NCBI GenBank assembly: GCA_035543335.1 | Contig: DASZZH010000007.1 | Location: 1 to 64,000, forward strand | Length of the DNA stretch: 64,000 bases | Origin: Burkholderiales bacterium | GTDB taxonomy: Bacteria > Pseudomonadota > Gammaproteobacteria > Burkholderiales > JAHFRG01 | Direction of reading: 5' to 3' | In this document: positions 1 through 8,823 of the stretch, piece by piece | Numbering within the stretch: position 1 is the first letter of the stretch | Layout of the letters: the number at the start of each line of letters is the position of its first letter | Notes under the pieces: model-generated | The model's input: the letters and a program-made list of their open reading frames with translations, nothing else | The model's database searches: none | Told to the model about the DNA's origin: nothing | Made by a program: the position numbers and the translations under genes

Positions 1-164
1 CCGCCCGGAAAGCCACGCCCCATCCGGGTTTGCACGAAAAATGCCCATCTGCTGCGTTGCGCTCCTCGGCATCGTAGTCCTGGCTACGACCTTCGTCGCG
101 CGCCTTGCATCTGAGCATTTTTCGTGTCAAACGCGGCTCCCGGAAGTTTTTCAACACCCTGCTA
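1..164 (-). repeat. Repeat family A, copy A1 (partial, cut by window start)
   Basis: Reverse complement of the first half of copy A2 (1986-2268). About 140 bases (1-140 against 2012-2151) match with no difference that I could see. The element ends at 164 with the family A terminal sequence AGGGTGTTGAARAACTC, and its last three bases are also the TAG stop codon of rpe. It contains the hairpin CGTAG/CTACG at 73-88. No protein is encoded. Its other end lies outside the window. Confidence 0.85.
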
Positions 165-821
165 GACCTTGGCAAGCGCGGCGCGCATGGCGGCGATGGT
201 AGCTTTGTAGTCCTTGGTGCCGTAAATCGCTGAGCCGGCGACAAAGGTGTCGGCGCCGGCGCGAGCGATTTCGGCGATGTTGTCCGTTTTCACTCCGCCG
301 TCCACTTCCAGCCAGACCTCGTGTTTGCTTTCGTTAATCATTTTTCTCACCTGGCGCAGCTTGACGAGCGCTTCGGGAATGAATTTCTGCCCGCCGAAAC
401 CGGGATTCACCGACATGATGAGCACTAAATCCAGCTTGTCGAGCACATGGTTGAGATAATGCAAAGGTGTCGCAGGATTGAACACCAGCCCGGCCTTGCA
501 GCCCTGCTCGTGGATTAAGCCGATGGTGCGGTCAATATGCTCGGACGCCTCCGGGTGGAAGGAAATGATGTTCGCGCCGGCCTTGGCGAAATCGGGAACG
601 ATGCGATCCACCGGCTTCACCATCAGATGCACGTCGATGGTGGCTTTGGTGAGCGGACGAATCGCTTCGCACACTAGCGGGCCGATGGTGAGGTTGGGCA
701 CGTAATGGTTGTCCATCACGTCGAAGTGAATCATGTCCGCGCCGGCGGCAATCACATTCACCACTTCCTCGCCGAGTTTGGCGAAGTTCGCGGAAAGTAT
801 GCTGGGAGCGATTCGATACAT
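162..821 (-). CDS. rpe: Ribulose-phosphate 3-epimerase
   Basis: Interconverts ribulose 5-phosphate and xylulose 5-phosphate in the cytosolic pentose phosphate pathway. The 219-residue product has the family signatures along a TIM barrel: [15 protein letters not shown] at the N terminus, [12 protein letters not shown] with the metal and catalytic Asp, [17 protein letters not shown] and EVDGGVK near the C terminus. The ATG at 821 is chosen over a TTG at 848 because AGGACGG lies just upstream of it and the family begins at this point. The stop codon lies inside the terminus of a family A repeat, so the end of the gene abuts the repeat without any spacer. apaG is divergent. Confidence 0.96.
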   Translation of the reverse strand: MYRIAPSILSANFAKLGEEVVNVIAAGADMIHFDVMDNHYVPNLTIGPLVCEAIRPLTKATIDVHLMVKPVDRIVPDFAKAGANIISFHPEASEHIDRTIGLIHEQGCKAGLVFNPATPLHYLNHVLDKLDLVLIMSVNPGFGGQKFIPEALVKLRQVRKMINESKHEVWLEVDGGVKTDNIAEIARAGADTFVAGSAIYGTKDYKATIAAMRAALAKV

Positions 822-917
822 GGCCGCCCGTCCTGAAAATTTACTCAAAGGCGCATTTTACCTTTTATCGCTTGCGGCACATAGCCTTTTGGGCAAGGCT
901 TGGCTTACAATAACACC

Positions 918-1301
918 ATGGGCGAGAGTAAAAAGTACGAAATCACGGTCAACGCGCGCATCACTTTCATTTCAGATCAGTCCGACGTGGAAAACGGCCG
1001 CTTCGTCTTCGCCTACAACATCACCATTACCAACACCGGCAGTGTTGCCGCGCAACTCATCAGCCGGCACTGGATCATTACCGACGCGGAAAACCATGTT
1101 CAGGAAGTGCGCGGCCTGGGGGTGGTGGGCGAACAGCCGTTCCTGAAGCCCAACGAAAGCTTTGAATACACCAGCGGCACGGCGATTGCGACACCGGTGG
1201 GCACAATGAAAGGCAGCTACCAGATGGTCGCCGAGGACGGAGTGAACTTCGATGCGCCGATTCCTGAATTTGCGTTGAGCATCCCGCGCGTGCTGCATTA
1301 G
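918..1301 (+). CDS. apaG: ApaG family protein (DUF525)
   Basis: A 127-residue ApaG-type protein with an immunoglobulin-like beta fold, the family's usual length. Recognisable stretches are the N-terminal YEITVNARI, the central RHWIITDAENHVQEV and GLGVVGEQPFLKPNESFEYTS, and the GTMKGSYQMV segment. The family is loosely linked to divalent cation efflux and stress, and its biochemical role is not firmly known. ATG 918 is taken as the start because it matches the usual N terminus; an in-frame TTG lies at 900. It is divergent from rpe, with a spacing of about 95 bases in which both promoters must lie. Confidence 0.93.
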   Translation: MGESKKYEITVNARITFISDQSDVENGRFVFAYNITITNTGSVAAQLISRHWIITDAENHVQEVRGLGVVGEQPFLKPNESFEYTSGTAIATPVGTMKGSYQMVAEDGVNFDAPIPEFALSIPRVLH

Positions 1302-1367
1302 ACGGTTCCGGGTTCGGCGTTCAACGTCCCGATTAAACCCTGAACGCGAAACGCGGAATACGGAATC

Positions 1368-1964
1368 ATGTCTTTACAATTCAACTACACGCTGCTCGCG
1401 CCTTTCTACGATGCTTTTATTCGCGCTGTATTTTCCGACATCCGCGCGCAAAGCCTCAAGCAGCTGCCGAGAGAAGGCGATCTCAAGATCCTAATTAACG
1501 GCATCGGTACCGGCCTTGACCTGCCTTATCTGCCGCAGAATCATCATTACGTGGGCCTGGATTTGACTGCCGCCATGTTGCGACGCGCCAAGCGGCGCGG
1601 CGGCGGCCCGAGAATGACCTGCGTTCAGGGCAACAGCTTGAAATTACCTTTTGCAAACAACATATTTGACCAGGCTGTGTTGCATCTGATTTTGGCAGTA
1701 GTGCCCGACCCAGTACAGTGCCTTAAGGAAACGGCGCGCGTGGTGAAATCCGGCGGCAGCATTTTGATACTCGACAAATTCCTGCGCAGAGGCGAACGTT
1801 CTTATCTGCGGCGCGCATTGAATCCGCTCGCCGCGCGCATCGCCACGCGGCTGGATGTAGTATTTGAAGACGTACTGGAAAATGTGCCGGGGTTGAAAGT
1901 TGAAAGCGACGTGCCGGTGCTGGCAAGCGGCTGGTTCAGAAATATCAGGCTGGTTAAAACCTGA
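1368..1964 (+). CDS. Class I SAM-dependent methyltransferase
   Basis: A 198-residue protein of the UbiE/phospholipid N-methyltransferase type. Motif I is LINGIGTGLDLPYL (about residues 42-55), followed by an acidic loop YVGLDLTAAML that would bind the ribose of S-adenosylmethionine, then QGNSLKLPF and a post-motif III segment VVKSGGSILILDKF. No membrane segment is evident. The substrate cannot be named from sequence; phospholipid or quinone precursors are possibilities by family resemblance only. The gene follows apaG after 66 bases on the same strand and is followed within 22 bases by repeat copy A2. Confidence 0.85.
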   Translation: MSLQFNYTLLAPFYDAFIRAVFSDIRAQSLKQLPREGDLKILINGIGTGLDLPYLPQNHHYVGLDLTAAMLRRAKRRGGGPRMTCVQGNSLKLPFANNIFDQAVLHLILAVVPDPVQCLKETARVVKSGGSILILDKFLRRGERSYLRRALNPLAARIATRLDVVFEDVLENVPGLKVESDVPVLASGWFRNIRLVKT

Positions 1965-1985
1965 ACTATGGCTGTGCACTGAGGG

Positions 1986-2268
1986 TTAGCAGGGTGTTGA
2001 AAAACTCTCCTGGAGCCGCGTTTGACACGAAAAATGCTCAGATGCAAGGCGCGCGACGAAGGTCGTAGCCAGGACTACGATGCCGAGGAGCGCAACGCAG
2101 CAGATGGGCATTTTTCGTGCAAACCCGGATGGGGCGTGGCTTTCCGGGCGGTCTGCTTTGTCGCTCGCCTTGCGAATATGCAACGGCTATTCGACGCGGC
2201 TCGCTTCGCGCATCCCATCCCGGAAAGCCGACGCCGCGGCCCCATGGAGTTCTTCAACACCCTGTTAA
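1986..2268 (+). repeat. Repeat family A, copy A2 (complete, 283 bp)
   Basis: Bounded by imperfect terminal inverted repeats of about 22 bp at 1986-2007 and 2247-2268, sharing AGGGTGTTGAARAACTC. Inside are a hairpin CGTAG/CTACG (2064-2079) nested next to CGAC/GTCG, and a module reading GGGCGGTCTGCTTTGTCGCT that recurs in copy B2. It lies between convergent genes (the methyltransferase and mshN). I see no credible ORF and no obvious target-site duplication. The terminal sequence suggests a non-autonomous insertion-sequence derivative (inference). Confidence 0.85.
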
Positions 2269-2331
2269 ATGCAGCAACCGGCCGGTCAGCTACCAGTAAA
2301 AACAATCCCGGCCAAGCTGACTGCTGATAGT

Positions 2332-3372
2332 TTATTTAACTTGCTTCAAGCGCTGCTCGACATACGCCTGCAACTCCGGATTGAGCGCGCCTGAAACCAT
2401 GGCCTGCTGAAAAGCGTCCCGCGCCTCGGGCAGGCGCTGCAAAGCCTGCAGGGAAATTCCCAGCCCCATATACCACACGCCGGCGGGTTTCAGTTGCAAC
2501 GCGGCTTGATATTGCTCCACCGCTTCACCATGCCGTGACTTACGCTGCAGCAGGGCGGCAAGGAAGGCGCGGTAATCCGCGTTCTGGGCGGCATGAGGCA
2601 GCGTTTTCTGCAAGGTTTCCAGGGCAGCTTGCGATTCGCCCTTCTCCACCTGGATGCGCGCGAGCATCATCGAAAATCCCGCTTGTCCGGACTCCTGATC
2701 GAGTCCTTCACGCAACAGATTTTCCGCATCATTTGCGCGCTTCTCCTGCAGCAACAAGACCGTCAGCGCCAGCCGCGCGGCGGCGTAGTTGGAGTTGAGG
2801 CGCAAGGCTTGCCGGAAACTTTCCTCCGCCACTTGAATTTTGCCCTGCTGCAAGTGCGCCAGTGCCTTGCGGTATTCATTCTCAGCCTGCTGCTGCGGCG
2901 TTTCCTGCCGCATCTGTTTGTTGATCGCCGCTACGCTCGCCGGTGCGGGTTTTGACTTGGCTTTGACGGGAGGTTCATTGGCCGGTTTGGCCGCCGGTTT
3001 ATCCGGCACCAGCGGTTCAGGTTCAGGAGGAGGGTTGTTGAGTTCCAAGCTCAGGCGCGAAGCGAGTTTAAACAGAGGTTCAGCGACCACCAGATCTTCC
3101 ACCACCGTTTTCTCCTCGGTTGCAAGCTTGGCCGGAGGCGCAGCGGGTACAGGTACAGGCGCGTTAGCGATGGCTGGCGTGGGCTCTTCCTCGCGAAGCA
3201 CCTGCCAGGCGAAAATCCCACCCACCAGGACCAACAAGACGAGTAACACCGCCCAGCGCGGACGCATCGAGCTTAGCGTCGGGGGCAAGGCGCGGGCTTG
3301 GCTCAATACGCCATCGGGACGCGGCGCGTGCCTCTTCTCGAGATCCATCAGCATCTGGTTGATCAGGCTCAT
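2332..3372 (-). CDS. mshN: MSHA biogenesis protein MshN (TPR protein)
   Basis: A 346-residue inner-membrane protein: a short cytoplasmic N terminus (MSLINQMLMDLEKR), one transmembrane segment at about residues 40-58, a Pro/Ala/Lys-rich linker, then tetratricopeptide-like repeats from about residue 170 to the end. The start is ATG 3372, because MSLINQMLMDLE is the conserved MshN beginning and the codon overlaps the stop of mshM (ATGA), implying translational coupling. It is the last gene of the mshI-N block. The TPR part probably scaffolds pilus assembly proteins (family inference). Confidence 0.88.
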   Translation of the reverse strand: MSLINQMLMDLEKRHAPRPDGVLSQARALPPTLSSMRPRWAVLLVLLVLVGGIFAWQVLREEEPTPAIANAPVPVPAAPPAKLATEEKTVVEDLVVAEPLFKLASRLSLELNNPPPEPEPLVPDKPAAKPANEPPVKAKSKPAPASVAAINKQMRQETPQQQAENEYRKALAHLQQGKIQVAEESFRQALRLNSNYAAARLALTVLLLQEKRANDAENLLREGLDQESGQAGFSMMLARIQVEKGESQAALETLQKTLPHAAQNADYRAFLAALLQRKSRHGEAVEQYQAALQLKPAGVWYMGLGISLQALQRLPEARDAFQQAMVSGALNPELQAYVEQRLKQVK

Positions 3373-4262
3373 TGCAGGAACTTCCAGGCGAAGCCGCCCA
3401 CCGAAATCAGCAGCATGGCAAACGCAAACCACCAGCCGGGATAGACGCTGGATTTCACCGAAGGCGTGTCGGCTGCGGCAACGCGCACGTGGTATGGCAG
3501 CACCTGGTGCTTGCCCTCGCCGTAGACCAGCAGCAACGTCTTGTGCGCAAGGATGTTGACCAGCCTGGGTATGCCACCGCTCAGCCGGTGCATCAGCCTG
3601 ACCGCAGGCGCGGTGAATACGCGGCTTCCGCGACAGCCCGCAATGTTCAAGCGATGTGTCAGATAGTGGCCTAGCTCGTTCTTGGCCAGCGCGCCGAGAT
3701 GATACTGAAAAGTGATGCGCTGGCGCAGTTGGCGCACCGAGGGTTGCGCGAGTTTTTTATCGAGCTCCGGCTGGCCGAACAGCACCACTTGCACCAGCTT
3801 TCTTTTTTCCGTTTCCAAGTTGGTCAAAAGCCGCAGTGCCTCCAGGCTTTCCAGAGGCATCGTCTGCGCTTCGTCCAGGCAAATCACCGCCTGTTTCCCC
3901 CGCCGCGCAAAGCCCAGCAAAGCCAGGGTCAGTGACTTGAGCAGCTGATGCTGGTCGGCGTTTTTGTCGAGAAGTACGCGCAGTTCATCGGCCAGCGCGA
4001 GCAAAAGCGAGCGCGGATCGAGGTAGGGATTGGGAATATAGGCGGAAACGCAGGAATCGCCCAACATGGCAAGAAAGCGCCGGCACAGCAGCGTCTTGCC
4101 GGTTCCCACCTCGCCGGTGATTTTCATGAAACCCTCGCCGCTTTTCACCGCAACCAGCAACGTATTGAGCGCCTCCTGGTGCGCGGTGCAGGCGAAAACG
4201 AAGCTGGTGTCGGGAGTGAGGCCGAAAGGCGGTTCGCGCAAGCCAAAGTGGGCTCGGTACAT
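3369..4262 (-). CDS. mshM: MSHA biogenesis ATPase MshM (ExeA/GspA-like AAA)
   Basis: A 297-residue AAA-type ATPase. The N terminus MYRAHFGLREPPFGLTPD is typical of the ExeA/GspA group. Walker A is GEVGTGKT (residues 50-57) and Walker B is VICLDEAQ. One hydrophobic segment near the C terminus (WWFAFAMLLISVGGFAW) should anchor it in the inner membrane. ExeA-like proteins help insert secretins through peptidoglycan, which fits its place directly after the secretin gene mshL. The stop overlaps the mshN start by four bases. Confidence 0.9.
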   Translation of the reverse strand: MYRAHFGLREPPFGLTPDTSFVFACTAHQEALNTLLVAVKSGEGFMKITGEVGTGKTLLCRRFLAMLGDSCVSAYIPNPYLDPRSLLLALADELRVLLDKNADQHQLLKSLTLALLGFARRGKQAVICLDEAQTMPLESLEALRLLTNLETEKRKLVQVVLFGQPELDKKLAQPSVRQLRQRITFQYHLGALAKNELGHYLTHRLNIAGCRGSRVFTAPAVRLMHRLSGGIPRLVNILAHKTLLLVYGEGKHQVLPYHVRVAAADTPSVKSSVYPGWWFAFAMLLISVGGFAWKFLQ

Positions 4263-4350
4263 ATTTCAGTTCCTGGTTCCGGGTTCAGAGTTCATGATTC
4301 CGATCATTTCAGATTATGAACTATAAACCATACTCGAAGTCATGCAGCCG

Positions 4351-6132
4351 CTATTTTGGAATGCTGGTGTCGCTCCTGGCTTCAGGTGCGGGACCGCGCT
4401 TCAGGCCTTGTATGCGCTCGCGCGACTCCAGGATATTCTGCTGCCAGTCCTTGTCGCTCTGAATTACCGTCGCTTTGAGCAAAATTACCAGCTCTCTTTT
4501 TTGCGAGACCTTGTTGTTCTCCCTGAACAGATTCCCGGCAACCGGGAGATCTCCCAACCCGGGAATTTGAGAGCGGTCCGTCGTTTGGGATTGCGTAATC
4601 AGCCCGCCTATGGCGACAATCTGGCCGTCCTGCGCGCGAATCACACTGTCGGTTTCCTGAATGGCGCTTCTCGGCACCGGTATGTTTATTGACCCCAAAG
4701 TTCCTCCCAGTGAAATGTTCCTTTCTACTTGCCGCACATCGCTGACTGACGGATGGATATGCAAAATAATATTGTTGTCTTCGTCAATCCGTGGCGTAAC
4801 ATCCAGCGCGATGCCGGAGAAAAACGACTGAAAGGTAACGGTCGGAGTGGTGGTAGTGGCGGTACCCGTGGTGGTGGTTGTGCTTACATTGGTTACAAAC
4901 AACTCGTCCTGTCCGACTTTCAGCACCGCTTTCTGGTTATTCAATGTAGCAATGCGCGGGCTGGACAACACGTGTACATTACCCTGGGTTTCCAGAAAGC
5001 TGATCAGGGCGGCAAAATTGCTGGTCTGGAACGCCAGTCCAAATAGCGCGCCTGCTGCCCCTGCGGCGCTTGCAATATTGGTTCCCGGGGCTGAGATAAT
5101 GGGTGTGCCGGCTATCGTGACATTGGCAAGCGATCCAGCACTCAATCCACCGGTTGGGCTGGTGGTCGTTCCGCCTGTCAAGGTACCGGTCGTGCTTAAT
5201 GCTGTTCCCGGAGTAAGCTGTCCGACCGATCCCCGGCTATTGTTGGCACTCCTGAAAGCAGACCAATTGATGCCCGACTGGAACCCGTCGTTAAGCTGGA
5301 CCTCAAGAATTTTAGCTTCGAGTATGACCTGCCTTTCTACACTTACCTGCGCCGCTTTAAGATAGGCGGCAACATCGCGCAATTCCGCAGGCAGTGCACG
5401 CACCACCACAACACCGGACTGCGGGCTCACCACCACGTTGCGGCCTTCCGCGTTTCCTATGATGGCAGTGAGCGCTTTGGTCAGCTCCTCCCAGAAGTCA
5501 GTACTGGACGTCGTGGTGATTTTACTGCTTTCCACTCCAACGCCTCTGCCGCCAGCGCCAGTCGTGGTCACAAAGGGAGTGACTGTCGCCCCGCCCGCGC
5601 CAGTATTGGTAATCGCGCCTGAGGAGGTCACGCGAATTTCGGAACTGCCCTTGCGCTGGCCTTCAAGGTAATTCACCTGAAACACGCGCGTCTGCAGGGT
5701 CAATGACTGGATAAAAATCCGCGTGCCGTCCACTTTGTACTCATAGCCGTAGAGCTCGCGTATGGCATCCAGCGCCTCGAATACGGTAACGTCTTTGAGA
5801 CTGACCGAAATGGGCTCTCTGACTCCGGGATGCACCAGCATGCTGTAAGGGGTGTCGGAAACCACCGCGAGGAACACTTGATTGGCGGGCGCGTTGTTCA
5901 CCACCAGATCAAACCGCGTCTCGGCGGCCTGGCCCTCGGGTTTCGGCAGCTCCACCGTGAGCGGAGGAAGTAAAGCCCTGCTCACCGCCTCGGGCTGCGC
6001 GGGTTCGGGCCTTTTTTCAACAGCTTTGTCGAGCTCGGCATTGATCTGATCGGCGGTCGTATCGTAACGCGCCGTATGGGTAGCACACCCTGTCAGGCCC
6101 ACCATCAACAAGATTAGGAACATTCTTCTCAT
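4351..6132 (-). CDS. mshL: MSHA secretin MshL
   Basis: A 593-residue outer-membrane secretin that forms the pilus pore. It has a lipoprotein signal with the lipobox LTGC (Cys16), a secretin/STN-type N-terminal domain with NAPANQVFLAVV, a Gly/Thr/Ala-rich insert, and the C-terminal secretin core with VLSSPRIATLNNQKAVLKVG, VTPRIDEDNNIILHI and GGLITQS followed by PGLGDLPVAGNLFR. The length is normal. It sits one base after mshK on the same strand; 88 bases separate it from mshM. Confidence 0.93.
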   Translation of the reverse strand: MRRMFLILLMVGLTGCATHTARYDTTADQINAELDKAVEKRPEPAQPEAVSRALLPPLTVELPKPEGQAAETRFDLVVNNAPANQVFLAVVSDTPYSMLVHPGVREPISVSLKDVTVFEALDAIRELYGYEYKVDGTRIFIQSLTLQTRVFQVNYLEGQRKGSSEIRVTSSGAITNTGAGGATVTPFVTTTGAGGRGVGVESSKITTTSSTDFWEELTKALTAIIGNAEGRNVVVSPQSGVVVVRALPAELRDVAAYLKAAQVSVERQVILEAKILEVQLNDGFQSGINWSAFRSANNSRGSVGQLTPGTALSTTGTLTGGTTTSPTGGLSAGSLANVTIAGTPIISAPGTNIASAAGAAGALFGLAFQTSNFAALISFLETQGNVHVLSSPRIATLNNQKAVLKVGQDELFVTNVSTTTTTGTATTTTPTVTFQSFFSGIALDVTPRIDEDNNIILHIHPSVSDVRQVERNISLGGTLGSINIPVPRSAIQETDSVIRAQDGQIVAIGGLITQSQTTDRSQIPGLGDLPVAGNLFRENNKVSQKRELVILLKATVIQSDKDWQQNILESRERIQGLKRGPAPEARSDTSIPK

Positions 6133-6133
6133 A

Positions 6134-6571
6134 TCATTCCGCCCCGTGGCTTACGCCACCGCGGCGGGTTTTCTTTTCCGTCACCGCGCCGGCGTGGTCG
6201 GTCTTCTTCTCGACTTCCGGAAAAAGTCGCAGCGTCTGCAGATTGCCGCCGTGATTCAGCACCACCTCGCTTTCGCTGATCCGTATCACTGTCGCTGCGC
6301 CGTACTTCCCGCCCAGCCTGACGGTCTCTCCGCTGATGATCGCAGTTTTACGCCCAGGCGATATCAGCACCGATTGCAGCACCGGACCGCTCGACGCGAC
6401 GGCGGCCCCAAGCGTCAGTGCTCCGGGGGGCGGCCGCGTGGGATCCGGCAAATTTTCAGCGCAAACGGATTGCGCCATTACCGCAATCACCAACGCGCAA
6501 GCGCTGCGTCGCAGAGGCAATGAGTCGTGTCGCCATGTTGTATAACTTTTTCTCGTTTTCCACCCTATCAT
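6134..6571 (-). CDS. mshK: MSHA biogenesis protein MshK (PilP-like)
   Basis: A 145-residue periplasmic protein. After a hydrophobic signal-like stretch (about residues 22-38) comes LPDPTRPP, a motif typical of MshK/PilP/GspC-like proteins, then a small beta domain with VLISPGRKTAIISGETVRLGGKYG. Expected to link the inner-membrane platform to the secretin MshL (family knowledge). The start ATG at 6571 lies one base past the mshJ stop codon, which supports coupled translation; a later in-frame start nearer the signal peptide cannot be excluded. Confidence 0.82.
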   Translation of the reverse strand: MIGWKTRKSYTTWRHDSLPLRRSACALVIAVMAQSVCAENLPDPTRPPPGALTLGAAVASSGPVLQSVLISPGRKTAIISGETVRLGGKYGAATVIRISESEVVLNHGGNLQTLRLFPEVEKKTDHAGAVTEKKTRRGGVSHGAE

Positions 6572-6572
6572 T

Positions 6573-7220
6573 TCACACCACCAGCCATGCCCTGTCCAAA
6601 CTCAAAGTATAAAGCGTCAGCGTCAGCCTGGAGATGGGATACTCCTCCACGTTCAACGCCGCCTTGCCCCAGAACATCTGCGACGGCAGCTTTTCCAACT
6701 GCGCTACATAATCCAAAAGATCCAGATACCTGCCGGCGACGGTGATCTCGACGCCGTGCATGAATATTTGCCGGTCGGTCTGCTCCTGCTTCCCGGTGAT
6801 CGTGCTTACCGGCAGCGTTTCCAGCGACATGAGCTGCAGCCTGGCGTTGCGGTTCAACATGTCTTCCACTAGCCCGGCCATTTTGTCCGGCGGGATCAGG
6901 TGCTGCTGCTTGCCCTGCAGGAACGCCTCGAGCTGCGCTAGCTGCCGCCCAAGCGATTCGAGCTTGGCGCGGTTCACCGCATCCGGATCGGTCGAACGTG
7001 CCTCCACCATCGCCTGAATCTGCGCCTGAATTCCTCGGATCTGATTCTGCTGCTGGATGATTTGCTGGGACAGCAGTTTCTGCCCGGTGAGCAGCGGGTC
7101 AAGAAACGCGGTGTTGATAAGCGTCACCAAAATGAGCGCCGCCATGGCGAAAATCAGCGCCCGCTGGCGCAGGCTCATGTCATCGATCTTGTTCGCCAGC
7201 TTTTTCCAGTCGAACTTCAT
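6573..7220 (-). CDS. mshJ: MSHA biogenesis protein MshJ (PilO/GspM-like)
   Basis: A 215-residue bitopic membrane protein. A short cytoplasmic end (MKFDWKKLANKIDDMSLRQR) is followed by a transmembrane segment at about 22-42, a Gln-rich coiled coil (about 50-105), and a periplasmic ferredoxin-like domain with the FMHGVEITVAGRYLDLLDYVAQLE segment characteristic of the PilO/MshJ group (split here as two adjacent motifs FMHGVEI and LDLLDYVAQLE). It overlaps the upstream pilN-like gene by four bases. Confidence 0.87.
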   Translation of the reverse strand: MKFDWKKLANKIDDMSLRQRALIFAMAALILVTLINTAFLDPLLTGQKLLSQQIIQQQNQIRGIQAQIQAMVEARSTDPDAVNRAKLESLGRQLAQLEAFLQGKQQHLIPPDKMAGLVEDMLNRNARLQLMSLETLPVSTITGKQEQTDRQIFMHGVEITVAGRYLDLLDYVAQLEKLPSQMFWGKAALNVEEYPISRLTLTLYTLSLDRAWLVV

Positions 7221-7849
7221 TTGGTTTTTTCCGGCTCCACCGATTGCAGGTTGAATTCGAGATAGCCGGCTCGCGCCACCGGCTTAGTCCCGCTTTTCTG
7301 TTGCGGCCGGTTGATCTGCAAAAACGCGAATTGCCGTCCCTTCATTACCGGCTCGCGGTTGAGCCGCTGCACGTAAAGAGGCACCAGTTCCGGGCGCAGC
7401 ACCCCGCCCTTCAGCACCATTTCGTTGCCAGCGCCGCTGATGCTGAAGCCCGTCAGCCACCAGCCTTGAATCGATTGCCGGGCAATCGCGCGCATATATT
7501 CCGAATAGCCGTCGGTATTGCCGATCACGCCGTTTTTGATCGCCGCCACGACCTCCTGGCGCGACTGGACCTGTGCTTCCAGCTTTTTGATTTGCTCGTC
7601 AAGCGCGGCGCTTTTTTGCGCCGGGGAAAATTCGCTGCTGAATTTCGTAAGCCGAGCCTGCTCGTTTACAGATTGCTTCTCGGTGTCAGCAGCCTGCGTG
7701 CTCAACGAGCGGGTCTCAAACAGCAAATACCCATAGAACAAAAGCGAGCCAAGCAAAATCAGCCCCAGCGCCTGCAGCATGGTCATCGCGGAGAAATACT
7801 TTTTCTGCTTCAGAAAAATCGGGCTGAATAGGTTGATCTGCTGGCTCAC
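7217..7849 (-). CDS. MSHA PilN-like assembly protein (MshI2 type)
   Basis: A 210-residue bitopic protein: cytoplasmic SQQINLFSP (the PilN INLLP-like signature that docks on a PilM-like partner), one transmembrane helix at about residues 23-46, a coiled coil, and a periplasmic domain. It directly follows mshI (PilM-like) with a four-base overlap and precedes mshJ (PilO-like), so the trio reproduces the PilM-N-O inner-membrane alignment complex. The family call is confident; the exact msh name varies among genomes. Confidence 0.87.
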   Translation of the reverse strand: MSQQINLFSPIFLKQKKYFSAMTMLQALGLILLGSLLFYGYLLFETRSLSTQAADTEKQSVNEQARLTKFSSEFSPAQKSAALDEQIKKLEAQVQSRQEVVAAIKNGVIGNTDGYSEYMRAIARQSIQGWWLTGFSISGAGNEMVLKGGVLRPELVPLYVQRLNREPVMKGRQFAFLQINRPQQKSGTKPVARAGYLEFNLQSVEPEKTK

Positions 7850-8823
7850 AGCGTTTTTACCTCGTGGCGCAGCGCGGCCCCTAGCGCGTAAAACAAGCGC
7901 GCCTGCTCAGCCGCATCTTTGAGCGCGGGAGCGGGACCGCAATCAATTATCTGGGAGAGGTTGAGTGCCTCCACCGTGACATCGAGCTTTGCGGCAAGCT
8001 TCTCCTGCAAACCCGTCTCCTCGGGCAGGGGCGCAAGAAGCAGCTTGTCCAGCGTGATGTGGCTGTCTCCAGCGCGCCGAGTACGCCGACCCCAGCTTTG
8101 GTCGAAATAATCGAAAGAGCGCTGCAATTCCAACACCAGGCGCTCGAGGTTTCGCTCGCGCAAGGCATTATCGGCATCGCTGAGCTGGCCGAAGGCGACA
8201 TCTATGCGCCTAGACAAATAAAGCTCACCGCCGTGGGTGAAGGTAAGCAAGCCACTAGCGTCGTCGAAGGAAAGCATGGCAAGACCCTTGCCTTCGTGCT
8301 CGCACAGCGCCGCGATGTTGCGCTGGGCCATTTCCGGAATGTCCACCACTGAAAGCGGAATCCCCGCCTCTTCGAAAAGCGATACGCGTTTTTGAATCAC
8401 GCCGTTCGGCGCGGCAACCGCATATATCGGATGGCTGCGCGAGTCCGTATGTTTATGTTTGTCAGTGGGTATGCCAAGGACGTCCACCATCGCGTCGTCA
8501 ACGTGGTAATTGAGCATGTCCTTGATGCGCCAGCGAATCGCGGCCTTGAGCTCCTCCCGCGGCACGCTTGGCGCCTCGACCTGCAGCATCTGATACTCGT
8601 CGGCGCCGAGCAAAGTCGTGCAGCTGTATTGCTCGAGGCGCTTTTCCTTCCTCAATTTTTCCAGCGCCACGGAGTCGGCCGCGTCCAAGGGATGAAACTC
8701 GCAACACAAAACGAGCGGCTTGTCGGAAACGGTGCGAAAGATGTGTGCAAGATTCACCCCTCGCCGGTTGATTTCCAGCGCGAACCAACCCGGTTCTTGT
8801 CTCATTTTACTAAAAAACCTCAT
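7846..8823 (-). CDS. mshI: MSHA biogenesis protein MshI (PilM-like)
   Basis: A 325-residue cytoplasmic protein of the PilM/actin-like ATPase fold expected to bind the N-terminal tail of the PilN-like protein. Seen are EPGWFALEINRRGVNLAHI, LGADEYQMLQVEAPSVP, KAAIRWRIKDMLNYHVDD (a PilM/MshI signature) and LSVVDIPEMAQRNI. It is the first gene of the second MSHA gene block and is preceded by roughly 600 bases without a convincing gene. I could not identify its promoter. Confidence 0.88.
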   Translation of the reverse strand: MRFFSKMRQEPGWFALEINRRGVNLAHIFRTVSDKPLVLCCEFHPLDAADSVALEKLRKEKRLEQYSCTTLLGADEYQMLQVEAPSVPREELKAAIRWRIKDMLNYHVDDAMVDVLGIPTDKHKHTDSRSHPIYAVAAPNGVIQKRVSLFEEAGIPLSVVDIPEMAQRNIAALCEHEGKGLAMLSFDDASGLLTFTHGGELYLSRRIDVAFGQLSDADNALRERNLERLVLELQRSFDYFDQSWGRRTRRAGDSHITLDKLLLAPLPEETGLQEKLAAKLDVTVEALNLSQIIDCGPAPALKDAAEQARLFYALGAALRHEVKTL

